From the NCBI RefSeq assembly GCF_014196055.1, contig NZ_JACICY010000004.1, positions 186,065 through 250,064 on the forward strand: 64,000 nt of DNA, written 5' to 3'. The translations under genes were made by a program, and so were the position numbers. The first letter of the stretch is position 1; every line of letters starts with the position of its first letter. Origin of the DNA: Novosphingobium hassiacum (GTDB lineage Bacteria; Pseudomonadota; Alphaproteobacteria; Sphingomonadales; Sphingomonadaceae). The notes beneath the pieces are model-generated. The model was not told where the DNA came from and did no database searches. It worked only from the letters and a program-made list of their open reading frames with translations. Positions 37,283 to 46,379 of this stretch are shown here, piece by piece.

Positions 37283-37731
37283 CGCAGGACGCCAGCCGCC
37301 TTCATGCGGTTCGAATACCACAGGAAGAACAGCAATGAGGTCCAGATGACTGCGGTCATCCCCATCATGCCGGGGCTTTTCATCGAGTCCGGCATCGACC
37401 CGTCAGCGAACTGGTAGATCTGGCTGACGGCGAGCCCGACCAGAGAGACGGCGAAAGCCGCGACCGCATGGCGTGAGCGGAGAAGCAGCAGGATCGATCC
37501 CAGCAACGAGCCCCAAACACCGAGCGCCCAGAACGCGCTGAGCCAGGCGGGCATCGCCTGCGTGTAGGCAATCTCGACCTCGCCCATGCCGACCGACTTC
37601 ATGTAGCCCACCGGATCGAACTTGCTCATCGTATAATCGACGCAGCCGAAGCTGTTCCACAGCAGGCTGATCACGCCCACGGCCCAAAGATGTGCCGGCG
37701 CGCGCACCGTGTCGGTTTGCAGGTTCTCCAT
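37279..37731 (-). CDS. Four-span inner-membrane protein, function unknown
   Basis: The 150-aa product begins MENLQTDTVRAPAHLWAVGV with spans at about 13-30, 62-84, 89-107 and 125-143. The extracytoplasmic loop CVDYTMSKFDPVGYMKSVGM contains a possible ligand region. gggag lies 7 bases upstream of the ATG at 37731; the upstream frame to 37842 is not coding-like. It is a common sphingomonad hypothetical family that I cannot name. Confidence 0.8.
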   Translation of the reverse strand: MENLQTDTVRAPAHLWAVGVISLLWNSFGCVDYTMSKFDPVGYMKSVGMGEVEIAYTQAMPAWLSAFWALGVWGSLLGSILLLLRSRHAVAAFAVSLVGLAVSQIYQFADGSMPDSMKSPGMMGMTAVIWTSLLFFLWYSNRMKAAGVLR

Positions 37732-37838
37732 GGATTTTCTCCCTCTACCCCCGGAGCGCCTTTGCGGCTGCTCCGGGGTGAAGATACCATGGACGACGCA
37801 CGCATCAAAGCGGCGGGACAACGGTGACTCCAGGAACA

Positions 37839-38480
37839 TCAAAGCCGTTCGATCTTGCGCGCGGCCTCGTCGAGGATGTCGGCGATGGCATGCGCGGCTT
37901 CGGGTTCGAACCCTGCGACTGCGCGATTGCGCAGGACTGCGTGAAGGTTGCCCATCGCGCGGCGTACGGGCGGGCTATCGGACCGTTCGCGCTGGTCGCC
38001 CACTTCCTTGAGCCGTGCGACGATCGTATCGATCTCGGCCTGCCGCGCGGCAAGCTCGGCACGACCGGCCTCGGTTACGGCGAACGCCTTGCGCGGACCT
38101 TCGCCCACTTCCTCGGCAATCAAGCCCTCATCGACCAGCAACGCGAGCGTTGGATAGACGACGCCCGGGCTCGGCGCATATTCGCCGCCTGCCAGATCAC
38201 CGACCGCGCGGATCAGGTCGTAGCCGTGGCGCGGCTGTTCGGCGACCAGATGCAGCAGCAGCAGGCGCAATTCGCCGCCCGCAAACATGCGCGCTCCGCG
38301 TCGGCCGCGTCCACCACCGTCGGGGCCACCCCTGCCGCCGCCATGACCGCGTCCACCGAATGGACCTTCACCAAATGGCCCGCCGAAGCGCCCACCCATC
38401 ATTGCCATCATCTTGATGGCGCACCGGTCGATACCGGCCTCCTTGTGCCTGCCGGAATGGCGGCCATGTTCGAATCGCAT
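37839..38480 (-). CDS. YqjI-like PadR-family transcriptional regulator
   Basis: The 213-aa protein has a His-containing, Gly/Arg-rich N-terminus (GGRGHGGGRGGPDGGGRGRR) followed by the PadR winged helix: GELRLLLLHLVAEQPRHGYD, then LIRAVGDLAGGEYAPSPGVV and YPTLALLVDEGLI. This architecture matches E. coli YqjI, a metal-responsive repressor whose His-rich extension binds nickel or iron. The C-terminal helix is the dimer region. aaagga precedes the ATG. A palindrome at 38502-38531 lies just upstream and is the likely autoregulatory operator. The ferric reductase partner gene yqjH is not adjacent. Confidence 0.87.
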   Translation of the reverse strand: MRFEHGRHSGRHKEAGIDRCAIKMMAMMGGRFGGPFGEGPFGGRGHGGGRGGPDGGGRGRRGARMFAGGELRLLLLHLVAEQPRHGYDLIRAVGDLAGGEYAPSPGVVYPTLALLVDEGLIAEEVGEGPRKAFAVTEAGRAELAARQAEIDTIVARLKEVGDQRERSDSPPVRRAMGNLHAVLRNRAVAGFEPEAAHAIADILDEAARKIERL

Positions 38481-38501
38481 GTCTTTTCCTTTGTTCGCTT
38501 C

Positions 38502-38531
38502 GATGGCTCTAAGATATATCTTGTGTCCATC
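38502..38531. promoter_or_regulatory. Palindromic operator upstream of the YqjI-like gene
   Basis: The perfect 12-base palindrome aagatatatctt (38511-38522) is nested in outer arms gatgg / ccatc. It lies 22-51 bases upstream of the regulator start and about 50 bases upstream of the divergent rarA. AT-rich palindromes next to padR genes usually bind the regulator itself. Confidence 0.7.
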
Positions 38532-38582
38532 TTTGCAAGAGCCTGATGCAATTTTTTGCGCGCGCCCCTATCTCCGCTGGCG

Positions 38583-39905
38583 ATGGCCGATCTCTTTGCC
38601 CCCTTGCCGCAGGACCGCCCCCCGCCCGAAGCCAGTGCCGAAGCGCCGCTGGCCGACCGGTTGCGCCCGCGCGTGCTGGCCGAGATCATCGGTCAGGATC
38701 ACCTCACCGACCCCGAAGGCGCGATCGGGCGCATGGTTGCGGCGGGCAAGCTGACCTCAATGATCCTGTGGGGCCCGCCCGGCACCGGCAAGACCAGCAT
38801 CGCGCGCCTGCTCGCCGAAGCGGTTGGCATGCGCTACGTCGCGCTCAGCGCGGTGTTCTCGGGCGTTGCCGACCTCAAGAAAGCCTTTGCCGAAGCCGAC
38901 GCGATGGCGCTTGCAGGACGCCGCACCCTCCTGTTCGTGGACGAGATCCACCGCTTCAACCGCGCCCAGCAGGACGGCTTCCTGCCCTTCGTCGAAAACG
39001 GCACGGTCACGCTGGTCGGCGCGACGACCGAGAACCCCAGCTTTGCACTCAACGCCGCGCTGCTCAGCCGCGCACAGGTGCTGATCCTGCACCGGCTCGA
39101 TGCGGACGCGCTCGGCACGCTGCTCTCCCGCGCCGAAGACATCACCGGCCTCCGGCTCCCGCTCACCCCACCCGCGCGCGAGGCTCTGGTGGCTTCGGCC
39201 GACGGCGACGGGCGCTTTCTGCTCAACCAGGCCGAGATGCTGTTCGACGTCTCGCTGCCCGCGCCGCTCGATCCCGAAGGCCTCGGCAAGTTCCTGATGC
39301 GGCGCGTCGCGGTCTACGACAAGGATCGCGACGGGCACTACAACCTGATCTCGGCGCTGCACAAATCGCTGCGCGGCTCGGACCCCCAGGCCGCACTCTA
39401 CTATATGGCACGAATGCTGGTGGCAGGTGAGGAACCGCTCTACGTCCTGCGTCGCCTCGTGCGGTTCGCCTCCGAAGACATCGGGCTCGCCGATCCGCAG
39501 GCGCTGGTCCAGTGCCTCGCCGCCAAGGACGCCTACGAATTCCTCGGCAGTCCGGAAGGCGAGCTGGCGATCGTTCAGGCCTGCCTTTACCTTGCCACCG
39601 CGCCCAAATCGAACGCCGCCTACGTCGCCTTCAAGGCATCATGGAAATCGGCACGCGACACTGGCTCGCTCAGCCCCCCGGCCAACATTCTCAACGCGCC
39701 AACCAAGCTCATGAAAGACATCGGCTATGGCGCGGGCTATGCCTACGACCACGACGCCGACGACGGCTTTTCGGGCGCGGACTACTGGCCCGAGGGCATG
39801 GACGCGCAGACCTATTACCGCCCGGTCGAACGCGGCTTCGAACGCGAAATCGCCAAGCGCCTCGAATGGTGGGACAAGAAGCGCCGCGAGCGTGGCGGCG
39901 GATGA
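38583..39905 (+). CDS. rarA: Replication-associated recombination protein A
   Basis: The 440-aa AAA+ ATPase of the clamp-loader-like RarA/MgsA/WRNIP1 family acts at stalled forks. Walker A is LWGPPGTGKTSIARLL near residue 63, Walker B LLFVDEIHRFN, sensor 1 GATTENPSFALN, and the C-terminal tetramerisation region contains SALHKSLRGSDPQAALYYMA and YPEGM-like YWPEGMDAQTYYRP. The start MADLFAPLPQDRPPPEASAE matches family length. The stop overlaps the next start (ATGA). Confidence 0.96.
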   Translation: MADLFAPLPQDRPPPEASAEAPLADRLRPRVLAEIIGQDHLTDPEGAIGRMVAAGKLTSMILWGPPGTGKTSIARLLAEAVGMRYVALSAVFSGVADLKKAFAEADAMALAGRRTLLFVDEIHRFNRAQQDGFLPFVENGTVTLVGATTENPSFALNAALLSRAQVLILHRLDADALGTLLSRAEDITGLRLPLTPPAREALVASADGDGRFLLNQAEMLFDVSLPAPLDPEGLGKFLMRRVAVYDKDRDGHYNLISALHKSLRGSDPQAALYYMARMLVAGEEPLYVLRRLVRFASEDIGLADPQALVQCLAAKDAYEFLGSPEGELAIVQACLYLATAPKSNAAYVAFKASWKSARDTGSLSPPANILNAPTKLMKDIGYGAGYAYDHDADDGFSGADYWPEGMDAQTYYRPVERGFEREIAKRLEWWDKKRRERGGG

Positions 39906-40774
39906 ACCCCAATCGGTTCGGCCATTTTGTGGCCATCGACTGGTCGGGCGCAGCGGGCGAACGGCACAAGGGCATCGCAGTTGCCATGGCCACGCGCGGC
40001 GATGCGGCACCGCACCTTGTGCGGCCTGCTCACCGCTGGTCGCGTCAGGACGTGCTCGACTGGCTGCTCACCGCCCTGCCCGATGATGCGCTGGTTGGCA
40101 TGGATCTCGGCATCTCGCTGCCCTTTGCTGACAAGGGTACGTTCTTCCCCGGCTGGCCGGACAGCCCGCCTGACGCGCATGCTCTTTGGGCCTTGGTCGA
40201 CGAACTCTGCGCCGACGACACGCACCTCTCGGTCGGCGCGTTCGTCGATCACCCGCACGCCAGCGCCCACTTCCGCCGCCACGGCGGGCGCGAAGGCGCG
40301 TCGTTCGGCGGCGGCGAAGGGCGCTTCCGCGTGACCGAAGCCGCACAACGCCGGATGGGTTGCCGCCCCTACTCCAACTTCAATCTCGTCGGCGCGGCGC
40401 AAGTCGGCAAATCGAGCCTCACCGGCATGCGCCTCCTCAACCGCCTCGACCGACGCATCCCGGTCTGGCCGGTCGACCCCTTGCCCCCGCGCGGCCCGGT
40501 CCTGTGCGAGATCTACACGACCATCGCAGCCATGGCGGCAGGCCGCGCGCCGGGCCGTTCCAAGATGCGCGATGCCGCCGCGCTCGATACGGCACTGGCA
40601 GCGCTCGGCTCCGCTCCCTCAGGCTTTGGCGGAGTGCTTGACGACCACACCTGCGACGCGCTCGCCACGGCAGCATGGCTGCGCAGAGTGGCTCACGACC
40701 CACGCCTGTGGTCCCCGCGCGAACTCACCGCGCAAATTGCGCAAACCGAGGGCTGGACGTTCGGGGCCACTTGA
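39902..40774 (+). CDS. Hypothetical protein with RNase H-like start (DUF429-like), coupled to rarA
   Basis: The 290-aa product starts MNPNRFGHFVAIDWSGAAGE, resembling the first strand of RNase H-fold proteins of the DUF429 type, with acidic residues in VGMDLGISLPFADKG and VLDDHTCDALATAAWL that could bind metal. A nuclease role is possible but not established. The ATG overlaps the rarA stop, so the two are co-translated. The long ORF upstream of this start overlaps rarA and is not real. Confidence 0.78.
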   Translation: MNPNRFGHFVAIDWSGAAGERHKGIAVAMATRGDAAPHLVRPAHRWSRQDVLDWLLTALPDDALVGMDLGISLPFADKGTFFPGWPDSPPDAHALWALVDELCADDTHLSVGAFVDHPHASAHFRRHGGREGASFGGGEGRFRVTEAAQRRMGCRPYSNFNLVGAAQVGKSSLTGMRLLNRLDRRIPVWPVDPLPPRGPVLCEIYTTIAAMAAGRAPGRSKMRDAAALDTALAALGSAPSGFGGVLDDHTCDALATAAWLRRVAHDPRLWSPRELTAQIAQTEGWTFGAT

Positions 40775-40801
40775 GGCTAGAGGCTCTACCCACGACACAA
40801 G

Positions 40802-40877
<76 letters not shown>

Positions 40878-41607
40878 TACTTCTCAAGGACTTAGCGATG
40901 TTTTTACCCGCTTCCGGGGAGCGTGTCGAGAGCCACGTAATCGCCACGTAATCAAGATTGATCGAACAACAGCGCACTGGCTCGTAGACCTGGCATACAT
41001 CACAGCGTTCTCAATGTTGTGAAAAGTGCACCATCCAAGACCTCGCCAAGGTTGGAGTCGGGGGTGCGAATCTCGACGCCCGCTCCAGTTTCATCGGTGA
41101 AAAAAGCGATGTAGTGCGACCGATGCCTGTCGACTTGTGCTTAGACCCATTCGCCATTGGCGGATCGTAAGCAGGTTGCATACGCAGGCTTGTCTGGAAG
41201 ATTGCGGCAGTCAATTTTTGGTGCGCTCGCCGGATGGGATGAGTCCAAAAACGTAAACGCGATCTGCCACTTCTCAATGAGACCCTTTACTCACGTCGCC
41301 ATCAACATCCGGCCACCGCAGATCGAGGGTATTCTCCGCGCCTTCAACCCCGATTTTCTCTGTGTTGACTTGCAGGCATGAGTTAGGTTTCGTGCGTTCG
41401 TGGCTGTCGACAATCTTGAGACACACGGCGTGAGATGCCGGCACGGACTTCGTGTCCGAGCGCCGCCCTGATCGTCGCCCCCCGTTTTTCAGCCCAACTT
41501 GTACTGCCAGTGCCCACGTTCCGGGATGGAGATCTGGAGCGGGGACAACCAGGACGAATGTTCGCGCGCAGGTTGGATGTGCGCGCCCGCGTTCGCAATG
41601 GTCTGCG
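40878..41607. other. Island edge: gene-poor DNA after tRNA-Thr
   Basis: The 730 bases hold no convincing gene. A tandem 11-mer gccacgtaatc repeats at 40932-40953 and could be a recombinase arm site. On the minus strand 41000-41140 encodes a start-less fragment (HYIAFFTDETGAGVEIRTPD, then SNLGEVLDGALFTTLRTL) that reads like the C-terminus of a degraded gene. Base composition is visibly lower in GC than in the backbone. The last 150 bases should contain the luxR promoter, which I could not define. Confidence 0.5.
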
Positions 41608-42363
41608 ATGTACCATCACCATGTTGAAAGCCTTCTCCAAGGCATTGTGGATTCACGTACCGAGAACACGCTCCACGGGGCACTGTCCGCTGCTCGCGAA
41701 GCGATGGGGTTTCACCATTTCGCGGTGTCTTATGATTTGCGGACAATCGAGCACGATGCTGCAACAGTTCTGCTTCACGACTATCCTGCCGAGTGGGCGA
41801 AAGTTTACGTATCGTTCGACCTGGCGGGCAAAGACCCCGTGCGTCGGGCCTGTGACAAGACGCTGTATGGCTTCGAATGGGGCAATCTTGCGGATCTCAT
41901 CCCCATGACGCCGGGCGACCGCCAGATGCTTGCGATCGGCCGCGAGGTGGGCGTCGCCGATGGTTACACGACACCTCGACATATACCTGGCGAGGGAAGC
42001 GGTTCGTGCTCGTTCGTCGTGAGTGAGAGCACGGCCCTGCCACGCACGATGCTGTTTACCGCAGAAATCCTGGGAGCTGTGGCGCTCGGCGCGGCACGTT
42101 CGATCCTGGTTGGCAGGCAGCGTGTCACGAAACCGGTGATCAGCGACCGGCAACGCGAATGCATCTTGTGGTCGGCACGCGGAAAGACCGCCGGGGAAAC
42201 AGGGACCATTCTGGGCATCAGTGAGGAGACGGTCATCCAGCACCTCAAGCTCGCACGAGAGCGATACGATGTGCATACGCGCCAGTCGCTGGTGCTGTCC
42301 GCACTTTTTGACGGGATCATAGGATTTCGGGACATCTTTCGTGGCCGGTGGAGACCGAAATGA
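41608..42363 (+). CDS. luxR: LuxR-family quorum-sensing regulator
   Basis: The 251-aa protein has an N-terminal autoinducer-binding domain (about 10-165) with the conserved aromatic and acidic residues in HHFAVSYDLR, WAKVYVSFDLAGKDPVRRAC and FEWGNLADLI. A C-terminal LuxR helix-turn-helix follows: ISDRQRECILWSARGKTAGE, TGTILGISEETVIQHLKLAR. It is followed by an AHL synthase, so it is the cognate receptor. The ATG at 41608 gives the normal length. It may activate luxI and phyH. Confidence 0.92.
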   Translation: MYHHHVESLLQGIVDSRTENTLHGALSAAREAMGFHHFAVSYDLRTIEHDAATVLLHDYPAEWAKVYVSFDLAGKDPVRRACDKTLYGFEWGNLADLIPMTPGDRQMLAIGREVGVADGYTTPRHIPGEGSGSCSFVVSESTALPRTMLFTAEILGAVALGAARSILVGRQRVTKPVISDRQRECILWSARGKTAGETGTILGISEETVIQHLKLARERYDVHTRQSLVLSALFDGIIGFRDIFRGRWRPK

Positions 42364-42484
42364 GGGCCCGTTTTCACGCCAGACTCCGCCAGAAAACGTC
42401 AGAACCCTCCCCAGTTCTTGGTATGCCCCCGCTGCCGGGATAATGATCTGATCAGGCCATCCTTCAACAATCAGGATGGCGACA

Positions 42485-43108
42485 ATGCTGAAAGATCACG
42501 CCGAAACTACGCTGAGCGCCCCGCTTGCCGGGTCGATGCGAGCCATGTTTGCTGCCCGCAAGCAGGTTTTCATCGACCGGCTTGGCTGGAACTTGCCCGC
42601 TCTTGCCGGTCAGTTCGAACTTGACCAGTTCGACGATGTCCATGCCCATTACCTTATCCTGACTGATGGTGATGGCCGGCACCGCGCATCGGCTCGGCTC
42701 CTACGCACCGACCGGCCGCATCTGTTGGGTGATCTTTATGCGGTACTGTGCAGCCAAGGCGTGCCATGCGGTCCGACGATACGGGAAGTGACGCGCTTTT
42801 GCCTCGACCCTGCGTTCGGCGCCAGGGAGCGCCGGGTGGCACGAAACGAACTGGTCAGCGCGCTCGCAGACTACGCGACACCGTCGGGCATCACTGCCTA
42901 CACCGGCATTGCCGGCATACGCTGGTTCGAACAGATTGCGGAGTTTGGGTGGGACTGCCGCGCTTTGGGTCCTGCTCGCAAGATCGGCGACCAGGAACTG
43001 GTTGCCCTGCATATCACCATCGACCCTGAAACCATCCCAGCGCTTGCAGCCACCGGGATCTACACCCGGCCAACCCTGACAATTGCTGAAACAGGGAGGC
43101 TGGCATGA
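42485..43108 (+). CDS. luxI: Acyl-homoserine-lactone synthase
   Basis: The 207-aa LuxI-type enzyme makes an AHL from S-adenosylmethionine and acyl-carrier protein. Conserved residues are seen in MRAMFAARKQVFIDRLGWNL (Arg, Phe, Trp), FELDQFDDVHAHYLI (acidic pair), RHRASARLLRTDRPHLLGD (Arg), and TIREVTRFCLDP (Glu and Arg). The ATG at 42485 is chosen because agga lies eight bases upstream; an ATG at 42476 is also in frame. The stop overlaps the phyH start (ATGA). Acyl chain length cannot be told. Confidence 0.93.
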   Translation: MLKDHAETTLSAPLAGSMRAMFAARKQVFIDRLGWNLPALAGQFELDQFDDVHAHYLILTDGDGRHRASARLLRTDRPHLLGDLYAVLCSQGVPCGPTIREVTRFCLDPAFGARERRVARNELVSALADYATPSGITAYTGIAGIRWFEQIAEFGWDCRALGPARKIGDQELVALHITIDPETIPALAATGIYTRPTLTIAETGRLA

Positions 43109-43962
43109 CGACCGAAGTTGCGGGTTGGCTGAGGCAACTCGAGCAAACGGGCTACTGCATCATCCCCCAACTGGTGCCCCAAGCGCAGATCACGGAACTC
43201 GCAGACGCCTTGGAAACTGATTTTGGGCAAACGCCGTTCAGCCAGGGACTGTTCTATGGACAACGGACCAAGCGGTTCGGTCGCCTGCTGAGCCGGGCAC
43301 CGCAATCGGCGGCGCTGGTGCTGCAGCCCGAGATCATCGCACTCGCCCAAGCTGTTCTTGGGCGCGCCTGTGACCGTATCCAGCTGAACGTCGCCCAAGC
43401 CATTGAAATCCATCCCGGTGAACCAGCACAATTCCCGCACCGCGACGAAGATATGTGGGCAGGCGTGAAAGGACAGCACGAATACCTGCTAAACGTCATG
43501 TGGCCGCTTGATCCGTTCACGCCCGACAATGGTGCGACGTGCATCTATCCCGGCACGCACCGCGTGCAGCAGCAAGCACTGGATGACTTGCCAGAAGCTA
43601 TGATCGCAACCTGTCTTCCGGGCGATGTCCTGTGCTTCCTAGGCTCGACGGTCCACGGTGCCGGTGCCAATCGCACAAATTCAACGCGGCGCGCCGTCGT
43701 GGTCGGGTACAGCCTGGGATGGCTCAAGCCCTACGAGAACCCGTGGCTGGCCTACCCGCCTGCTGTGGCGCGGCATTTCCCGAAGGCGCTGACCGACCTT
43801 GTCGGGTACGTCCAGCACCGCCCCAATCTTGGCAACTTCGAGGGGCAATGTCCATCGATCCTGCTCGATGGTTCGCCCGATCTGTACCCGGGAGCGATCG
43901 ATGCACTGCGGCCAAACCAGGAGGCGATGCTGGCTGCATACGCCGGGCACGGCGAAGCATGA
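43105..43962 (+). CDS. Phytanoyl-CoA dioxygenase (PhyH) family protein
   Basis: The 285-aa Fe(II)/2-oxoglutarate dioxygenase has the metal-binding motif HRDED near residue 113 with distal histidine in STVHGAGANRTNSTRRAVVV near 192, whose arginine would bind 2-oxoglutarate. Such enzymes hydroxylate small molecules or lipids. It is translationally coupled to luxI (ATGA) and to gntR (ATGA). A luxR-luxI-phyH order is, from memory, a recurring arrangement in sphingomonads, which suggests a role in modifying or answering the signal, though no substrate is known. Confidence 0.88.
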   Translation: MTTEVAGWLRQLEQTGYCIIPQLVPQAQITELADALETDFGQTPFSQGLFYGQRTKRFGRLLSRAPQSAALVLQPEIIALAQAVLGRACDRIQLNVAQAIEIHPGEPAQFPHRDEDMWAGVKGQHEYLLNVMWPLDPFTPDNGATCIYPGTHRVQQQALDDLPEAMIATCLPGDVLCFLGSTVHGAGANRTNSTRRAVVVGYSLGWLKPYENPWLAYPPAVARHFPKALTDLVGYVQHRPNLGNFEGQCPSILLDGSPDLYPGAIDALRPNQEAMLAAYAGHGEA

Positions 43963-44561
43963 GTCCTTCGCATGTTCTCGAACCGACGTATCAGTCTCTT
44001 CGGCAGTTGCTGCTGGAAAACACCTGGCCTCCAGGCACGCGTCTGGAAACCGTGAGGCTGGCGGATCTGCTCCATGTCAGCGCGACGCCTGTCCGCGACA
44101 GCCTCAACCGGTTGCTCGGCGAGAGGCTGGTCGATTTCGTGCCAGGTATGGGCTTTCATGTGCCGAGGCTCAGCGAAGCCGGTTTTCGCGAACTGCTGGC
44201 TTGCCAGCTGGCGCTGCTGCGGGTCGCGCTGGCTGGCGATATCGGGCCGGAACAACGCGCCCCTGACCCATCGCTGAGCACCGAGCCGCAGATGTGTGAG
44301 CATGAGGTGCTGCTCGGGGTCGCTGCCGCATTCGGCGCTAATCGTGAGCTCCATGCAGTACTTTCGCATGTGTCTTTGCGCCTCGAGCCCGCGCGGAGCG
44401 CAGAACGTATCCTCTTTTCCGACACCAGCGATGAACTCTCCAAAATCAATGTACTTTTGAGCGCCGGTGACCGTAACGGGCTCGAAGCCCGACTTGCCCT
44501 ATACCATTATCGCAGAAGCGAAGCCGCAGCCCGGATCATTGCTCGACTCGAGCGCGGCTAA
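43959..44561 (+). CDS. GntR-family transcriptional regulator
   Basis: The 200-aa regulator begins MSPSHVLEPTYQSLRQLLLE with the winged helix NTWPPGTRLETVRLADLLHV, SATPVRDSLNRLLGERLVDF. A C-terminal helical FadR/FCD-type effector domain follows but lacks several of the usual metal-binding histidines. Its ATG overlaps the phyH stop, so it belongs to the luxI operon. It may control the dioxygenase or the lasso genes that follow 225 bases later; the ligand is unknown. Confidence 0.87.
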   Translation: MSPSHVLEPTYQSLRQLLLENTWPPGTRLETVRLADLLHVSATPVRDSLNRLLGERLVDFVPGMGFHVPRLSEAGFRELLACQLALLRVALAGDIGPEQRAPDPSLSTEPQMCEHEVLLGVAAAFGANRELHAVLSHVSLRLEPARSAERILFSDTSDELSKINVLLSAGDRNGLEARLALYHYRRSEAAARIIARLERG

Positions 44562-44785
44562 GCTCCCAGAATCGTTGGCGCTTGCCAGCGCGACGTACCT
44601 GCGGCATATTCGTCAGTGTAGCCGCACTGCTGGCAAGGCTGCGCGGATCTTCCGCTTCGCATCAAACGAGCCCGTCCGCGCAGGACAGGCGGCACAGCGC
44701 CGTGATCTCGCCAGCATCGGTCTTCCGACGCTGGCGCGGTTGTGCCGGCACGGATGCTGCCGTGTCACCGTCAATTCCACGTCGG

Positions 44786-45283
44786 ATGATCGCCGACGAA
44801 CCGCTTGGGCAGGCCTTTCGTGAGGAGCGATCGAGCCTCATGCACTTCCTGCGCCGCCAGGCAGGACCGGATGCTGCGCCCGATCTCCTGCAGGAGGTGT
44901 TCGCGCGTGCGCTGAGAAGTCCGGAGGCAGGACGCCTCGCTAATCCCGGAGCATTCTTGCGGCGGATCGCGGGCAACCTGCTGATCGACCGGGCCCGGCG
45001 GGCGAAGGCCGGGGTCGTCATTGTCCCACTGGACGACGCTCGCGATGCGCCGTGCGCGGCCGAACAAGGCCTTGCGCTCGAGGCGGCGCAATTGCTTGCA
45101 TCTTATGAGAACGCAGTAAGGCAAATGCCCGCAAAGACCAGGCAGGTGTTCCTGATGCAGCGGGTTGACGGCCACACCTATCGCGAGATTCACGAGCGGC
45201 TTGGCATCTCGGTAGCAACGGTCGAATATCACATGATGAAAGCGCTCAGTGCTTTGGCAAAAGCCCTCGAAAGCTCTCGATGA
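44786..45283 (+). CDS. ECF RNA polymerase sigma factor (FecI-like)
   Basis: The 165-aa sigma-70 family factor has region 2 in FREERSSLMHFLRRQAGPDA, APDLLQEVFARAL and region 4 in MPAKTRQVFLMQRVDGHTYR, EIHERLGISVATVEYHMMKA. The size and the following FecR gene place it in the FecI group that answers outer-membrane receptors. The ATG at 44786 is chosen; the frame is open to 44582 without similarity. The stop overlaps fecR. It probably drives the receptor and isopeptidase genes and perhaps the lasso precursor operon. Confidence 0.92.
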   Translation: MIADEPLGQAFREERSSLMHFLRRQAGPDAAPDLLQEVFARALRSPEAGRLANPGAFLRRIAGNLLIDRARRAKAGVVIVPLDDARDAPCAAEQGLALEAAQLLASYENAVRQMPAKTRQVFLMQRVDGHTYREIHERLGISVATVEYHMMKALSALAKALESSR

Positions 45284-46299
45284 GCGAACCTGTAAAAATG
45301 CCGGATGACGACGGCCTCATCAGGGACGAGGCGATTGCATGGTTCGTGGTCATGCAAGGACCCGATGCCGTTGCAAAGGCAGGTGCCTTTTCCACCTGGA
45401 TTGCGCGCAGTCCGGCGCATGCCGCGGCTTACGATGAAATTGCTTCCATCTATTGCGAAGCGTCGGTGCTCCAGCGTTCGAAAACGTATGGGCCGCAACG
45501 CGAGGTACGCCGTCACAAGATGCGCCCGGTCGCGGCAATGCTGACAGTGCTTTTGCTCCTGCTTGTGCCTTTCGCAGTGTTCGATTTCGGCGGGCGATCG
45601 GGGCCCGAAGCGCGGGTTCAGCAGGCCCTGCTTGTTGGGCCTGCTGGAACTATACGCACAGTCCAGCTGGTTGACGGCTCACGCGTAACGCTCGATGCAT
45701 CCGCACGCGTTGCCGTAAATATCGAACAAGACGCGCGCAATTTCACCATTGAAGCGGGCCGGGCCCGTTTCGCGTTGGCGCCGGATTCGCGCCCGTTCAA
45801 GGTTACGGCAGCGGGTGGTTTGATTACCGGCGTTCAGGCCGAAATCGACTTTGCCGTGGTGGACGCAGATGTGGTCGCGGTGACGTTGTGGAACGGCGAG
45901 GCCCGCGCCGCGCCGCGCAAGGCGCGACTGCAGTCGGCATCATTGGTCGTGCCGCTGCGTGCAGGACGACCAGCCTGGTTCCGCGCCGCAGACTTCGCAC
46001 GACAAAGCCGTCAGACGGCCGATGGCGCAAATGCCGTTCGCGACTGGCCGGACGGGTGGGCCGACTACCGCGCTGTTTGGCTTGGGCACCTCGCCGCTGT
46101 GGTGAACAGCTATGGCAACGGCCCCAAGCTGGTCATCGATGATCCGGCTGTGGCCCGGCTGCAGGTCGCCGGGCGCTTCCGGGTGACCGACGCTGTCGCG
46201 GTGACCGCCCGGCTTGAGGAAGTCTTCGATCTTTCGGCGACCTATCGGGACGGAAACCTTCATCTTGGCGCAAACAGAAAAATATACCCGCCCCACTAA
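45280..46299 (+). CDS. FecR-family anti-sigma factor / signal transducer
   Basis: The 339-aa protein has an N-terminal cytosolic DUF4880 region (RDEAIAWFVVMQGPDAVAKA, FSTWIARSPAHAAAYDEI), one membrane span at about 86-105 (VAAMLTVLLLLLVPFAVFDF), the FecR periplasmic core (TVQLVDGSRVTLDASARVAV) and a C-terminal STN/DUF4974-type domain (VAGRFRVTDAVAVTARLEEV). It should hold the ECF factor and receive the signal from the STN domain of the receptor encoded next. Overlaps the sigma gene by four bases. Confidence 0.92.
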   Translation: MSEPVKMPDDDGLIRDEAIAWFVVMQGPDAVAKAGAFSTWIARSPAHAAAYDEIASIYCEASVLQRSKTYGPQREVRRHKMRPVAAMLTVLLLLLVPFAVFDFGGRSGPEARVQQALLVGPAGTIRTVQLVDGSRVTLDASARVAVNIEQDARNFTIEAGRARFALAPDSRPFKVTAAGGLITGVQAEIDFAVVDADVVAVTLWNGEARAAPRKARLQSASLVVPLRAGRPAWFRAADFARQSRQTADGANAVRDWPDGWADYRAVWLGHLAAVVNSYGNGPKLVIDDPAVARLQVAGRFRVTDAVAVTARLEEVFDLSATYRDGNLHLGANRKIYPPH

Positions 46300-46379
46300 G
46301 GTCGAGCCCATGCCTTGCGTCATCTCCTTCAGGCCCACGAACGCAAAGCCCTTGCGAAGTGGCATGAGGGACTTGAACC

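Noticed and set aside
41011..41277. 88-codon minus-strand ORF in the island edge
   Set aside because: Its composition is not coding-like; another frame in the same place (41000-41140) looks more like a protein but has no start, so it is noted only as a remnant.
42364..42484. A lux box in front of luxI
   Set aside because: Several short inverted sequences were inspected but none has the 20-base symmetry expected, so no site is claimed.
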